Positions 26,697 to 37,361 are shown, counted from the first letter of the stretch. The stretch is 64,000 nucleotides of DNA from Anaerococcus provencensis (GCF_000312365.2 NZ_HG003687.1:47815-111814), one strand, 5' to 3'. Numbers and translations are program-made. Notes: a model not told the origin generated them from the sequence alone.

Positions 26697-27469
26697 TAGA
26701 TGTCTTATATTTGATCATTATTTAAGGCTATACCGTTGCACCTCGGGGGATAGGAATTAGGGGTAATTAGCCCGTCCGGCTGACAGAGGACAGACCCCTT
26801 TTTCCTACGGAAACTCGCTTTATTCAAAGCTCCTTCGTGCTATCGCACTGAGTTTCCGGGTTAAACAGCCGAAATCAACGGCTGTTTAACTCCCCCCCCC
26901 GATCCCCCTATACCTTCTACACCACCTCCGCTCCTGCGGAGAGCAATGAGCAGTAGAAGTTTGCTTCGCAAATTCTTTTGTTTGGACTGTTGATGCCACA
27001 TACTACAAAAATGATATCAACAAACCTGTCATCCTCGAGGGAGGGACTATGGACCGACCGAAGGATCTCTAATAGAATTATTATCCTATGGGATTCTTCA
27101 GTCGCTATAGCTTCTTCAGAATGACAAGTGGGAGGGCACAAAACTGATAGTATAGAGGTGGGGAAATTGTGTTGTTTTCAAATTGCAGAATTTCGTTAAG
27201 AAATCGCACTGTTTGAGCGTAGCGAGTTTGCGATTTTAGAAATTCAAGATTTAGAAAACACCAATTTTTGTAGTATATAATGTGATTTCACCCAATCAAA
27301 TTGCTAGAATTTGCAAAGCAAATTCTTACACATTCGCTCCACGCAGTGGCAGAGGGGTGAAATGGGTCGGGGGTCCGGGGAAGGGCAAAAGGGGCCTCTG
27401 CGCCCATATAGCCATGCGCCCCGGTGTCGAAGAATAAACCTTAAATAATAATTAAATAAAAGGCACCTA
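26697..27469. repeat. Large nested-palindrome repeat element, copy 5 (with insertion)
   Basis: The left end TAGATGTCTTATATTTGAT and right end AATAAAAGGCACCTA are inverted. The left arm is interrupted at about 26768-26893 by about 125 bases carrying GCCCGTCCGGCTGA and a perfect hairpin GTTAAACAGCCG/CGGCTGTTTAAC. The right arm carries a G-quadruplex motif at 27364-27385. A REP-like pair (27022-27125) and the conserved core (27160-27290) are present. Confidence 0.82.
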
Positions 27470-27519
27470 TTCCTATATTATTAGGAAGAAAATTATTTTC
27501 TTTTATGACTTCTTTTATA

Positions 27520-27565
27520 TAGATACTTCGTTCGGCCTTACAAAGGCCTCTCTCAAGGATGACAG
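27520..27565. repeat. REP-like repeat, right outer arm of element copy 5
   Basis: GATACTTCGTTCGGCC and CTCTCAAGGATGACAG flank a GGCCTT/AAGGCC stem. Confidence 0.68.
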
Positions 27566-27646
27566 TGTGCTGGAGGAATGAGTTTTAATGTATAAAAATT
27601 AAAATTTTCCTATAGTTTTTGAAAACTATAGAACCCTCCATTTCTT

Positions 27647-27675
27647 TTGACTAAAGTCCAGAAAAATTGTATAAT
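27647..27675 (+). promoter_or_regulatory. Promoter of the large FIVAR surface protein
   Basis: TTGACT (27647-27652), 17 bases and TATAAT (27670-27675). A perfect hairpin CTATAGTTTT/AAAACTATAG lies just upstream (27610-27631). Confidence 0.8.
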
Positions 27676-27730
27676 CATTGTGACTAAGTGTAAGTATTTT
27701 ACTTACTTTAACACTAATTAGGAGACTAAT

Positions 27731-30700
27731 ATGTATAAGAAAAATATTAAAGTTGGAGCACTTGTTTTGGCGCTTTCTTTTTCTGTTGCCAATCTTCAAG
27801 GACCACTACATACTAATACGGTCTATGCAAGTGAAGTGAGTGCGCCTACTAGTGAAAATTCCGCTGTCGATGCAAATTCTTTGAAGTCTTTGGTCGATGA
27901 AAGTGCGAATGTTAAAAAATCTAAGAAATATAACAATGCAACTCAAAGTGAAAAGAAAGCTTATGATGATGCTATTGCAAATGCTTCTAGTGAGCTTGAC
28001 AAAGAGAATCCGGCCAATATCGAAAAGCTTTATCAGGCTATAAAAGATGCAATGGATAAACTTTCTGGCAATGTCTATGTTACTAGTGATGCCCGTGATG
28101 GTTTATCTTCTACTATTGCTATGGCAAGTAAATTAGCAGCTGATGAAGCTCTTGATGAAACTAATAAGAATAGCCTTAATGAAGCTATAGATAAGGCTAA
28201 GGGTACATTGGCAGATGTTGAAAAATCTACCGATGAGATTGATAAGGCAAATTCTGATCTTGCTAGTCTAATTGATAAAATTGTGAGCGAGAAAAAACTT
28301 GATGCTAGCAAGTATGTCCTAAGTGGAGACGAACTTTCTAATCTAGAGTCTGCAGAGCTCGCAGCTTATGGTAAGGCTAGAACTAATCTTCTTGAATTGA
28401 TTAATAATGCAAAGAAGTTCCACGATGCTAATAAGAGTGCCGGTTTTGATAATAAGCTTGCTGATGCTATTAATGCTGGCGTTGATGTTTATAATAACGT
28501 GAATGCTGAAACTGATGCTTTACAAAAGGCTTACGATGGCCTAAATAAGGCTTTAAGCGATGCTCAACTTGCAAAAGATGAGAATAATACAGAGCTTAGC
28601 AGGTTAAAATCAAATCTAGAAAGCCTAGTTAATGAAAACTTTGCTGGAAAAGACAAGGCGAATAAGATTGCCCAAAGAACTTATGAGAATGCCCTTGCCT
28701 ATGGTAAAACAGTTTTGGAAAAGAAAGATGCTAATCCTGCTGACTACCAAAGAGCTATCAAAAGCATAAGTATGGCAAAACTTGCTCTAAAACCAGTTGA
28801 AACCAAGACTATAGATGACGGAAAAACTGAAATTCAAAGAGCAATTGAAAAGCTAAATAGATTAATAGAAGAAGCTGACACAATCAAAAATTCTAACGAT
28901 TACAAAAATGCAGATAAAGATTCAAAAGATGCCTACGATATAGCCATTGAGGAAGCGAAAAAACTTAACGAAAAAGACAAGGAAAGCTTGGAAAAAGTCA
29001 ATAGTGCTATTGGACTAATAGAGTCTGCAAAAGTAGGCTTTGGCAAAACTTCTGATGATAATGAAGAGCTAAAGGCAGAAGCAAAGGCCCTACTTGATAA
29101 ATTGAATACTTATACAAGCGATAAGGAAAATGTAAAATCAAGCAATTCATATAGGCAAGCTAAAGAAGACCTAAAAACTGCTTATGATGAGGCTATTAAA
29201 GAAGCCCTTGCATTACAAACAAAGAAAGCTAATGAAAAGGCGATCACCCTTGAAGAGCTTAAAACTGCAGTAGATAAGGTAGAAAAAGCCCTCAAAGACA
29301 TTGGCTATGATGCAAAAACAACTTATCCAAATGACCTACAAGCTTTAGTTGAAGAGGCAAGTGAATTTAGGAAAGAAAAGAAATTCACCGACAAAGCTTT
29401 ATCAGGCAACGATTATGAAAAAAGGCTTATAAATACCTATAACGAGCGTATAGAAGAGGCAAAAAAATATCTAAATAGTGGCAAAAATGACCAAGCAACA
29501 CTAGATGATTATGCAACGGTTATTAACAATCTTAAGAAAGCTATTCTTGATGAGATTAGCCAAGTTGAGCTTGACCTAAGAGGAGAGCTTAGAAAAGCAA
29601 ATCGCTTGATAAGTAAAGAAAGTTTCAAAACAGCAGAATCAAGCGCAGATGAGGATAAGAAAAAAATTGCTGATGACTACAAGGAGCTTATAGAAAAAGC
29701 TAACAGCATCATAGCTAATGAAAACAGATCAGATGCTGATATGTCAAAACTTGTCGAAGACTTGAAAAATGCTCGTACAGTCATAGAAAATTTAGATCCA
29801 CAAAATATAGCTATTGCTAAGATCAATGATTATATGGAACCTATAAGAAAAGTTTACAATCATCCAAAATATTTAAAAGTAGCACAAAATAATAAGACTA
29901 GATTGGAAAATGCTGTCAAAGCTGTTGAAGATACTGACTTTACAAAAGAAGTTTCTCAGGATAAGCTAGATTCATTGATCAGCGATCTTGAAGCAGGTCT
30001 TAATGCTAGCGATATTAAGGCAATAGTTGAAGAAATCAAAAAAAATAAAGAAACTAAATTAGAAGATCTTGTTGTAAAAGAATTAGTTGATGTTGCTAAG
30101 GAAGTTCAAAATCACCCAGACTTTAATGGCGTGACTCAAACCAATAAGAAATCTCTAAATGAAGCTCTAGTGGCCTTGGAAGCAGCTATAGAATCTAATA
30201 ACAAAGAAGACATCGAAGCTGCAAGAACTAGGTTAATTAGTATGCTTAATGCACAAGATATAAAGAAAATCACCCAAGAAGTTCTAGCTAAAAGATCTGG
30301 CAAAACTGACACAGGTCTTGAAAAGAAGACTGAACAATTACAACAATTAATAGCTATTGGCGAAAAAGTTCAATCTCACAAAAACTATGAATCTATCAAA
30401 GATGAATTAAAAGAAGAACTAGCAGATGCTATTAGCAAGGCAAAAGCTGCTGTTACCACTGAAGATGCTAGTAAAATTGACCAAGCCTTTAATAAGCTAA
30501 ATGAAGTGTTGGCTAAGGAAAGATTTAAAGATATCCTAAAAGACATCAAAGATTCTATGGTCAATGATTATAAGACCAAGATAAATGAATTTATTAAGGG
30601 AGATGCATCATTTAGACGTGAGATCAAATATATTAAGGCACAAAAGAGCCTAAAAGAAGCCTATATCAAAGCCCTTGATGATGCAAAGAAATTGATAGAA

Positions 30701-31234
30701 AAATCTGATGCAAGCAGTGAAGAAATCAAAGATGCTTATGATAAGCTATTTGATGCTCGCAAAGAATTAGATGGCGATAAGTTCGAAGAAAGATTTGAAG
30801 CTCTGGCTAAAAAATACAAAGATAATTCTGATAAAATAACCGATTCTAAGATAAAAGCTGCTATTGCTGACAAAATCAACGCCCTTAACGAAGATGGCAA
30901 GGCTATGGACGACCTCATAGCTGTAGAAAAGGAACTAACCAATGCCCTACCAAAAGAAGGGGCTAAGGTAAGTGTAACAACTACAAGAGGAGGCGTACAA
31001 ACTCCTGTAACTACAACAAGTACAAAAACAGTACCTGTTACAACAACCAAGAGTGTTCCAACAACAGTAACACCAGGATCAATTGTAAGAACAGGTATAG
31101 ATTCTGTCATAGGTTATGTGGCAGTCCTAGCAATAGCAATATTGGGCTATGTATTTGTTTCAAAAAAGGGTAAAAAAGATAATACAACTGATAAAAATGA
31201 AAAGAAAACTTTCCAAGGAGATAAAAATGAATAA
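27731..31234 (+). CDS. Large surface protein with FIVAR-type repeats
   Basis: The 1167-residue protein has a signal peptide (cleavage near YASEV, about residue 36) and then many helical repeats of about 70 residues with the FIVAR pattern: a leading L-x-x-L-V, a central KAYDDAI or KAYDEAI, and a closing A-x-x-x-L. Such repeats are found in adhesins and cell-wall proteins of Gram-positive cocci. A Thr/Val-rich linker (about 1075-1120) leads to VRTGIDS, a hydrophobic helix and SKKGKK, a non-canonical wall-sorting or membrane anchor. The next gene starts inside its last codons, so the two are translationally coupled. Confidence 0.88.
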   Translation: MYKKNIKVGALVLALSFSVANLQGPLHTNTVYASEVSAPTSENSAVDANSLKSLVDESANVKKSKKYNNATQSEKKAYDDAIANASSELDKENPANIEKLYQAIKDAMDKLSGNVYVTSDARDGLSSTIAMASKLAADEALDETNKNSLNEAIDKAKGTLADVEKSTDEIDKANSDLASLIDKIVSEKKLDASKYVLSGDELSNLESAELAAYGKARTNLLELINNAKKFHDANKSAGFDNKLADAINAGVDVYNNVNAETDALQKAYDGLNKALSDAQLAKDENNTELSRLKSNLESLVNENFAGKDKANKIAQRTYENALAYGKTVLEKKDANPADYQRAIKSISMAKLALKPVETKTIDDGKTEIQRAIEKLNRLIEEADTIKNSNDYKNADKDSKDAYDIAIEEAKKLNEKDKESLEKVNSAIGLIESAKVGFGKTSDDNEELKAEAKALLDKLNTYTSDKENVKSSNSYRQAKEDLKTAYDEAIKEALALQTKKANEKAITLEELKTAVDKVEKALKDIGYDAKTTYPNDLQALVEEASEFRKEKKFTDKALSGNDYEKRLINTYNERIEEAKKYLNSGKNDQATLDDYATVINNLKKAILDEISQVELDLRGELRKANRLISKESFKTAESSADEDKKKIADDYKELIEKANSIIANENRSDADMSKLVEDLKNARTVIENLDPQNIAIAKINDYMEPIRKVYNHPKYLKVAQNNKTRLENAVKAVEDTDFTKEVSQDKLDSLISDLEAGLNASDIKAIVEEIKKNKETKLEDLVVKELVDVAKEVQNHPDFNGVTQTNKKSLNEALVALEAAIESNNKEDIEAARTRLISMLNAQDIKKITQEVLAKRSGKTDTGLEKKTEQLQQLIAIGEKVQSHKNYESIKDELKEELADAISKAKAAVTTEDASKIDQAFNKLNEVLAKERFKDILKDIKDSMVNDYKTKINEFIKGDASFRREIKYIKAQKSLKEAYIKALDDAKKLIEKSDASSEEIKDAYDKLFDARKELDGDKFEERFEALAKKYKDNSDKITDSKIKAAIADKINALNEDGKAMDDLIAVEKELTNALPKEGAKVSVTTTRGGVQTPVTTTSTKTVPVTTTKSVPTTVTPGSIVRTGIDSVIGYVAVLAIAILGYVFVSKKGKKDNTTDKNEKKTFQGDKNE

Positions 31235-31715
31235 TACAAGTAAGACAATTCTAGCAACTCTAGCGCTTTCTTTAGCACTAGTAGGTTGCGACAACGTAGT
31301 AAAAAATGACAAAGAAGGCGAAGCTCCAGTAGTTGAAGAAAACACTGAAAATGCTCCAGCAGAAAATGCTGAAGAAGCTACTGATCAAAAAGCAGAAGAC
31401 CAAGCAAGCGAAAATACTGACGAAAATGCTGACGAAAACTCAGAAGAAGATCCAGCAGAAGGTACAGAAGAAAATGCTGATGAAAACGCAGAAGAAACAG
31501 AAGATGACATGGCAAATGCTTCTGACCAAGATATCAGAGAAACACTAGAACAAGCAATCTTTGATAACAGAACACAAGCTCGTGCTATAGAAATCTTACT
31601 AGAAATGACACCAGAACAAGTAGCTGATATCAAACCAGAACTAGAACAAATGCTTGAAGATTCAAACCAACTAATTGACGAAGCACAAGCAACTCTAGAT
31701 CAACTTGGAAACTAA
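31227..31715 (+). CDS. Acidic lipoprotein sharing a C-terminal domain with the surface protein
   Basis: The 162-residue protein has a lipobox at Cys21 (LALVGC), an extremely acidic Glu/Asn/Asp-rich linker, and a C-terminal helical hairpin of about 55 residues (LEQAIFDNRTQARAIEIL ... TPEQVADI ... LDQLGN). This aligns with residues about 265-325 of the protein at 24955 (LEKAILDAKIQIKAVETL ... TPKTIAKV ... EELLGK). The start at 31227 follows CAAGGAGATAAAA and overlaps the stop of the FIVAR gene; the longer open frame from 31149 is inside that gene. It may anchor a partner to the membrane; the function is unknown. Confidence 0.82.
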   Translation: MNNTSKTILATLALSLALVGCDNVVKNDKEGEAPVVEENTENAPAENAEEATDQKAEDQASENTDENADENSEEDPAEGTEENADENAEETEDDMANASDQDIRETLEQAIFDNRTQARAIEILLEMTPEQVADIKPELEQMLEDSNQLIDEAQATLDQLGN

Positions 31716-31728
31716 AAAGATAAAAAAA

Positions 31729-31758
31729 GGGGAACTCCAAAAAATGGAGTTCCTCTTA
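31729..31758. terminator. Bidirectional terminator
   Basis: GGAACTCC-aaaaaa-TGGAGTTCC lies between the convergent lipoprotein and msrB genes. Confidence 0.85.
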
Positions 31759-31768
31759 TAATACAAAA

Positions 31769-32212
31769 TTAATCTTCAAAAATATCTAAATACTTTCCGT
31801 ATCCTTCTTTTTCTAAATCTTCCTTTGGGATAAATCTGAGACTAGCCCCGTTGATACAATAGCGTAGTCCACCAAGTTCTGCTGGTCCATCAGGAAAAAC
31901 ATGTCCTAGGTGGCTGTCAGCATCCTTACTTCTTACCTCAGTACGAACCATGCCGTGAGAGAAGTCTTCATGCTCCACTATATCAGAATCATCAAGTGCC
32001 TTAGAAAAAGAAGGCCATCCACAACTTGCATTGAACTTATCCTTTGATGAAAAAAGAGCTTCACCAGAAACTATATCAACATAAATTCCATCTTCATAAA
32101 AATCATCATACTCAGAAGAAAAAGGCCTTTCCGTAGCCGAATGTTGGGTCACTTCATAGGATATTAGAGAAAGATTTTTCTTTAATTCTTCATCACTTGG
32201 CTTATTATACAT
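31769..32212 (-). CDS. msrB: Peptide methionine (R)-S-oxide reductase
   Basis: This 147-residue MsrB repairs oxidised methionine (R-sulfoxide). The catalytic cysteine is Cys119 in [11 protein letters not shown]; the substrate-site motifs GWPSF and [10 protein letters not shown] are present. The zinc-binding CxxC pairs of many MsrBs are absent (the second is DADSHLGH). Cys64 (ASCGWPSF) could be the recycling cysteine. It is a single gene with no fused MsrA. Confidence 0.95.
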   Translation of the reverse strand: MYNKPSDEELKKNLSLISYEVTQHSATERPFSSEYDDFYEDGIYVDIVSGEALFSSKDKFNASCGWPSFSKALDDSDIVEHEDFSHGMVRTEVRSKDADSHLGHVFPDGPAELGGLRYCINGASLRFIPKEDLEKEGYGKYLDIFED

Positions 32213-32413
32213 AAAAAATCCTCCTTAAAGCATGCACAAAAACATTTTTACTTATGTGTTTCTTTGACTATACTATCATTATTGATAAATCAAAAGGTTT
32301 TTGTATTAATATATGAAAAAATTAAAATATTTTTATCGATATAGGCGATATCAACAAAGGATTTTTATAAAAAAAGTAAAAAGAAAAACTTTTCTTTTTA
32401 CTTTTAAAGTGAT

Positions 32414-32555
32414 GAATGTCTAGTATTCTCTCTATACTTTTAGGCTGTACCTTCGACCTAAGGGGGTAGGGTCGAGGGGTAGCGGAGACCCCTACGTCTC
32501 TTCCCCCTTAGTGCAACGGTACATCCTAAAACAAGAGAGAGATTCTAAGACATTC
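32414..32555. repeat. Nested-palindrome repeat element, copy 6 (minimal, 142 bp)
   Basis: It consists only of the two ends and one G-rich arm. GAATGTCTAGTATTCTC on the left pairs with GATTCTAAGACATTC on the right, continuing through TTTTAGGCTGTACC and GGTACATCCTAAAA. The middle is CGACCTAAGGGGGTAGGG ... CCCCCTTAG. The core and REP-like centre are missing, so this is a deletion derivative or a basic unit. Confidence 0.8.
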
Positions 32556-32604
32556 AAAACATTTGAAATAAAAAGAAAAATCTTTCTTTACTAATCTCTT
32601 TAAA

Positions 32605-32650
32605 AGATCCTTCGGTCGGCTCTTAAAAGAACCTCCCTCGAGGATGACAA
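32605..32650. repeat. REP-like repeat, right outer arm of element copy 6
   Basis: GATCCTTCGGTCGGCTC and CCTCCCTCGAGGATGACA. The left outer arm is degenerate (AAAGGATTTTTATA near 32355). From here to 32830 I see only A+T-rich sequence with no gene. Confidence 0.68.
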
Positions 32651-32873
32651 GTGTGTTGATGAGATTCCGTTAGTAGGCATAATAAAAGTTAATCCAATTC
32701 TATATGATAAATAAATCATACATATACATTAGGATTAGATTTATTGGAACAATATAAAACTCCTTTTAATGAAAAAACTGTAATATTCACCCTTAATGGA
32801 AAATATTTTTTTAATCAAATACCAATTTATAGGATTTGATTTTTTATTTATTGATAGTACACTAATAATGTAA

Positions 32874-32900
32874 TTAGCAATTAACACTAGCGAGTGCTAA
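32874..32900 (+). promoter_or_regulatory. CIRCE operator (HrcA binding site), degenerate left arm
   Basis: TTAGCAATT, 9 bases, GAGTGCTAA. The right arm is perfect; the left arm differs from TTAGCACTC at two of nine positions. It lies 22 bases before groES. Confidence 0.88.
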
Positions 32901-32921
32901 AAATAATTAAGGAGATAATTT

Positions 32922-33203
32922 ATGGAATTAAAACCTATAGGAGATAGAGTCGTTATTAAAAAAGCTGAGGCAGAAAAGACAACTCAATCTGGAATTGTTC
33001 TTCCAGAATCTGCTCAAGAAAAACCTGTATATGCAGAGGTTGTAGCTATCAGTGATGATATTTTGAAAGATGAAAAGAGAAAAGATTCTCTTGCTGTTGG
33101 GGACAAGGTAATATATTCTCAATACGCAGGTACTGAAGTTAAACTAGAAGATACTGATTACATTGTTGTAAAATACATTGATATTTTGGCAGTTGTAAAA
33201 TAA
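32922..33203 (+). CDS. groS: Co-chaperonin GroES
   Basis: This 93-residue co-chaperonin has the family start LKPIGDRVVIKKAEAEKTT, the mobile loop SGIVLPES and GDKVIYSQYAGTEV. It caps the GroEL barrel during ATP-dependent protein folding. It starts behind AAGGAGATAATTT and precedes groEL by 15 bases. Heat-shock control by HrcA is indicated by the CIRCE element. Confidence 0.97.
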   Translation: MELKPIGDRVVIKKAEAEKTTQSGIVLPESAQEKPVYAEVVAISDDILKDEKRKDSLAVGDKVIYSQYAGTEVKLEDTDYIVVKYIDILAVVK

Positions 33204-33215
33204 GAAAGGATATAA

Positions 33216-34835
<1,620 letters not shown>

Positions 34836-34837
34836 AC

Positions 34838-35150
34838 TAGCCCGTCCGGCTGAAGGAGGACCCTCCACGGAGTGGTCTTGCGAAGCAAGAAGCCTGCCCG
34901 GCGTCCTGAGAGGAGTCTCGCCCAAAATACGAGAAGAAACCGCAGGAGCGAAGCAACGAGGACTAAGCCAAGCGGCGTTTGAGCGATAAAACTGCCGAAG
35001 GCACAAAAGCAAGCCCGTCCGGCTGATGGAGGACCCACCATGGAGTGGTCGCAGAAGCGAAGCGACGAGAATCACGCCCCTCCGGCGTCCTGAGAGGAGT
35101 CTCCATGAAATGGTCTTGCGAAGCAAGAAGCTGGAGTATAAGCGATATAA
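34838..35150. repeat. GC-rich tandem repeat (two units) after groEL
   Basis: Two imperfect units start with AGCCCGTCCGGCTGA at about 34838 and 35009; each later contains GCGTCCTGAGAGGAGTCT. Short hairpins such as CTTGCGAAGCAAG recur. The same GCCCGTCCGGCTGA motif is in the insertion inside element copy 5 (about 26769). Base composition is far from that of the neighbouring genes. No protein is credible here. Confidence 0.75.
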
Positions 35151-35160
35151 AAAGAAAGTA

Positions 35161-35200
35161 AAACCAGTAGGATTTAACAATCCTGCTGGTTTATTTCTTT
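35161..35200 (+). terminator. Terminator after groESL and the GC-rich repeats
   Basis: AAACCAGTAGGATT-taac-AATCCTGCTGGTTTATTT is an imperfect but long stem followed by a T-rich stretch. Confidence 0.75.
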
Positions 35201-35221
35201 TAGACAATGGATTATAAAAAT

Positions 35222-35350
35222 GGGCCGAGGTGAAAGGCATAGATCCATGCTCCTCACCTTATCGTCATCATAGAGCGACCTCAGGGAACGAAGGATCCCC
35301 TTAAGTAACATTCTCTAGGAGATATTTCGCATTCGCTCAATATTACAGGT
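35222..35350. repeat. tRNA-Pro-3'-end-like hairpin plus REP-like unit, left of the IS
   Basis: CGAGGTGAAAGGCATAGA forms a hairpin with TCTATGCC-like and CCTCACCTT sequences. TCGTCATCATAGAGCGACC ... GAACGAAGGATCC ... CATTCGCTCAATATTACAG follows. The same composite is found on the other side of the IS at 36667-36795. Confidence 0.65.
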
Positions 35351-35465
35351 GTTCTTTTATAAATATAGAAAAAATAGAGAAAATGGTAAGGATACAGTAA
35401 ATAGTACAATTTAAAATCGAATATCTGATACAATAAATAATAAGAAATCATAGGGGGATTTTAAA

Positions 35466-35741
<276 letters not shown>

Positions 35742-35782
35742 AGCTCATAATCTCAAACAGGGATAAATACAGTACTAGTGCA

Positions 35783-36592
35783 ATGTGTAAGCTTTTAGGT
35801 ATACCAAGAAGTTTAATATACTATCATCTAAACAAAAAAGAATCAAAAGACACCCTAAAAACCGAAGAGCTTTTAGAAGAAAAAATCAAAGAAATATTCA
35901 GGAAAAGTAAAAATTCATACGGATCAAGAAAAATCAAAGTAGAGTTAGAAAAACAAAATATCACAGTATCAAGAAGAAAAATATGCAGAATAATGAAAAA
36001 ACATGCACTAGTATCAAGCTATACAGTAAAACAATACAAGGTAGAAAAAACCACATGTAACAACAAAAAGATTAATAACAAGATAGATAGACAATTTGAC
36101 AATAGGCCATCTTTACAAGCATGTGTAAGTGACTTGACTTACGTAAGAGTAGGAAATAGTTGGAACTACATCTGTGCAATAATCGATTTACACAATCGAG
36201 AAATAATAGGATATGCAGCAGGAAAAAATAAGAGCGCAGATTTAGTAAAAGAAGCAATATATTCAATCAAGTACCCATTAAATAAAATAAAAATATTTCA
36301 CACAGATAGAGGACGAGAATTTGACAACAAAAGCATAGATGAAATTCTAGACATATTTGGCATAGAAAGATCCTTAAGTGGAAAGGGAAGTCCATATGAT
36401 AATGCAGTAGCTGAAGCATTTAATAAGGTGATGAAAACAGAATTTGTTTATCAGAAAGAATTTAAAAACTTAAAACAACTAAAATTAGAACTATCAGAAT
36501 ATGTTTATTGGTACAACAACCTAAGAATCCATGGATCCTTAGGTTACTTGTCACCAGTTAAATATAGAAACCAAATCTTAGCTAGTAACTAG
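35783..36592 (+). CDS. IS3-family transposase OrfB (DDE integrase domain)
   Basis: The 269-residue protein has an rve integrase core with the DDE triad in SDLTYVRV (Asp), HTDRGREF (Asp) and DNAVAEAFNKVMKTE (Glu). The N-terminal HTH-21 region includes YGSRKIKVELEKQNITVSRR. It is in the -1 frame relative to orfA, and the open frame extends back to the orfA stop, consistent with expression by frameshift. It looks intact. Confidence 0.93.
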   Translation: MCKLLGIPRSLIYYHLNKKESKDTLKTEELLEEKIKEIFRKSKNSYGSRKIKVELEKQNITVSRRKICRIMKKHALVSSYTVKQYKVEKTTCNNKKINNKIDRQFDNRPSLQACVSDLTYVRVGNSWNYICAIIDLHNREIIGYAAGKNKSADLVKEAIYSIKYPLNKIKIFHTDRGREFDNKSIDEILDIFGIERSLSGKGSPYDNAVAEAFNKVMKTEFVYQKEFKNLKQLKLELSEYVYWYNNLRIHGSLGYLSPVKYRNQILASN

Positions 36593-36666
36593 TTAAAATT
36601 ATAATGGTGCGTTCGATTTTAGATTGTACAAATAGGTGTTGACAATCCAAAATCAATTACTGAATT

Positions 36667-36795
36667 GGTTGGGGTGAAAGGCTTAGAAGCTTCGGGCCTC
36701 ACCTTCTCGTCATCCTCGAGGGAGCAAAAGCGACCGAAGGACCTTCCAAAGTACGATAAACTAGGGGATATTTCGCATTCGCTCAATATGACAGA
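36667..36795. repeat. tRNA-Pro-3'-end-like fragment plus REP-like unit, right of the IS
   Basis: GGGGTGAAAGGCTTAGAAGC at 36670 resembles the tRNA segment GGGGTGAAAGGATTTGAACC at 36983. The REP-like unit follows (CGTCATCCTCGAGGGAGC ... CATTCGCTCAATATGACAG). Confidence 0.65.
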
Positions 36796-36831
36796 TGTTG
36801 TAGTTAGATCAGCTATAGAAAATTAACACCA

Positions 36832-36917
36832 CTGTCATCCTAGCGTGACCGCAGGGAACGAAGGATCCCCTTAAGTAACATTCTCTAGGAGATATTTCGC
36901 ATTCGCTCAATATGACA
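36832..36917. repeat. REP-like repeat
   Basis: ACTGTCATCCTAGCG ... AACGAAGGATCC ... CATTCGCTCAATATGACAGT. The unit is inverted end to end and almost identical to 35264-35350. Confidence 0.75.
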
Positions 36918-36942
36918 GTGGTACTTATATAAAACTATAAAC

Positions 36943-36966
36943 AAAAAAATCAGACTAAAGTCTGAT
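36943..36966 (-). terminator. Terminator of the tRNA-Pro transcript
   Basis: On the minus strand ATCAGACTTTAGTCTGATTTTTTT. Confidence 0.85.
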
Positions 36967-36977
36967 CACTTATAATA

Positions 36978-37054
36978 TGGTCGGGGTGAAAGGATTTGAA
37001 CCTTCGACCCCGTGTTCCCGAAACACGTGCGCTACCAAGCTGCGCCACACCCCG
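36978..37054 (-). tRNA. tRNA-Pro (anticodon CGG), CCA encoded
   Basis: On the minus strand the 7-base acceptor stem is CGGGGTG/CACCCCG, the D arm is GCGC-AGCTTGGTA-GCGC, the anticodon arm is CGTGT-TTCGGGA-ACACG (anticodon CGG, reading CCG), and the T loop is GGTTCAAATCC. The discriminator is A and the CCA is encoded. The upstream region 37055-37361 shows no gene and only weak promoter-like sequences. Confidence 0.95.
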
Positions 37055-37361
37055 ATAAGTATATGGTACTTTTGTATTTCTTTTTTGCACATATATGTTA
37101 GGTATTAACAAAGCTATTTAGTGATTAAGTTAAGTAGATTTTGATTTTATTCCTAGCAAAATGTTTTGTATTAATCTTTGACAAATTATAATATATCATT
37201 TTCTTTACTTATTATTCAATTGTATATTTTCTCAAATTTATAAAAACAAGAGATTCTTGTCAATGAAAACGATTATATTTTTACAATAAAACTAAAAACA
37301 TATTTTAAAATAAAACACTGCAGATGCCTTTCTAATAACTTATAAATACTGGAGGGTAATT

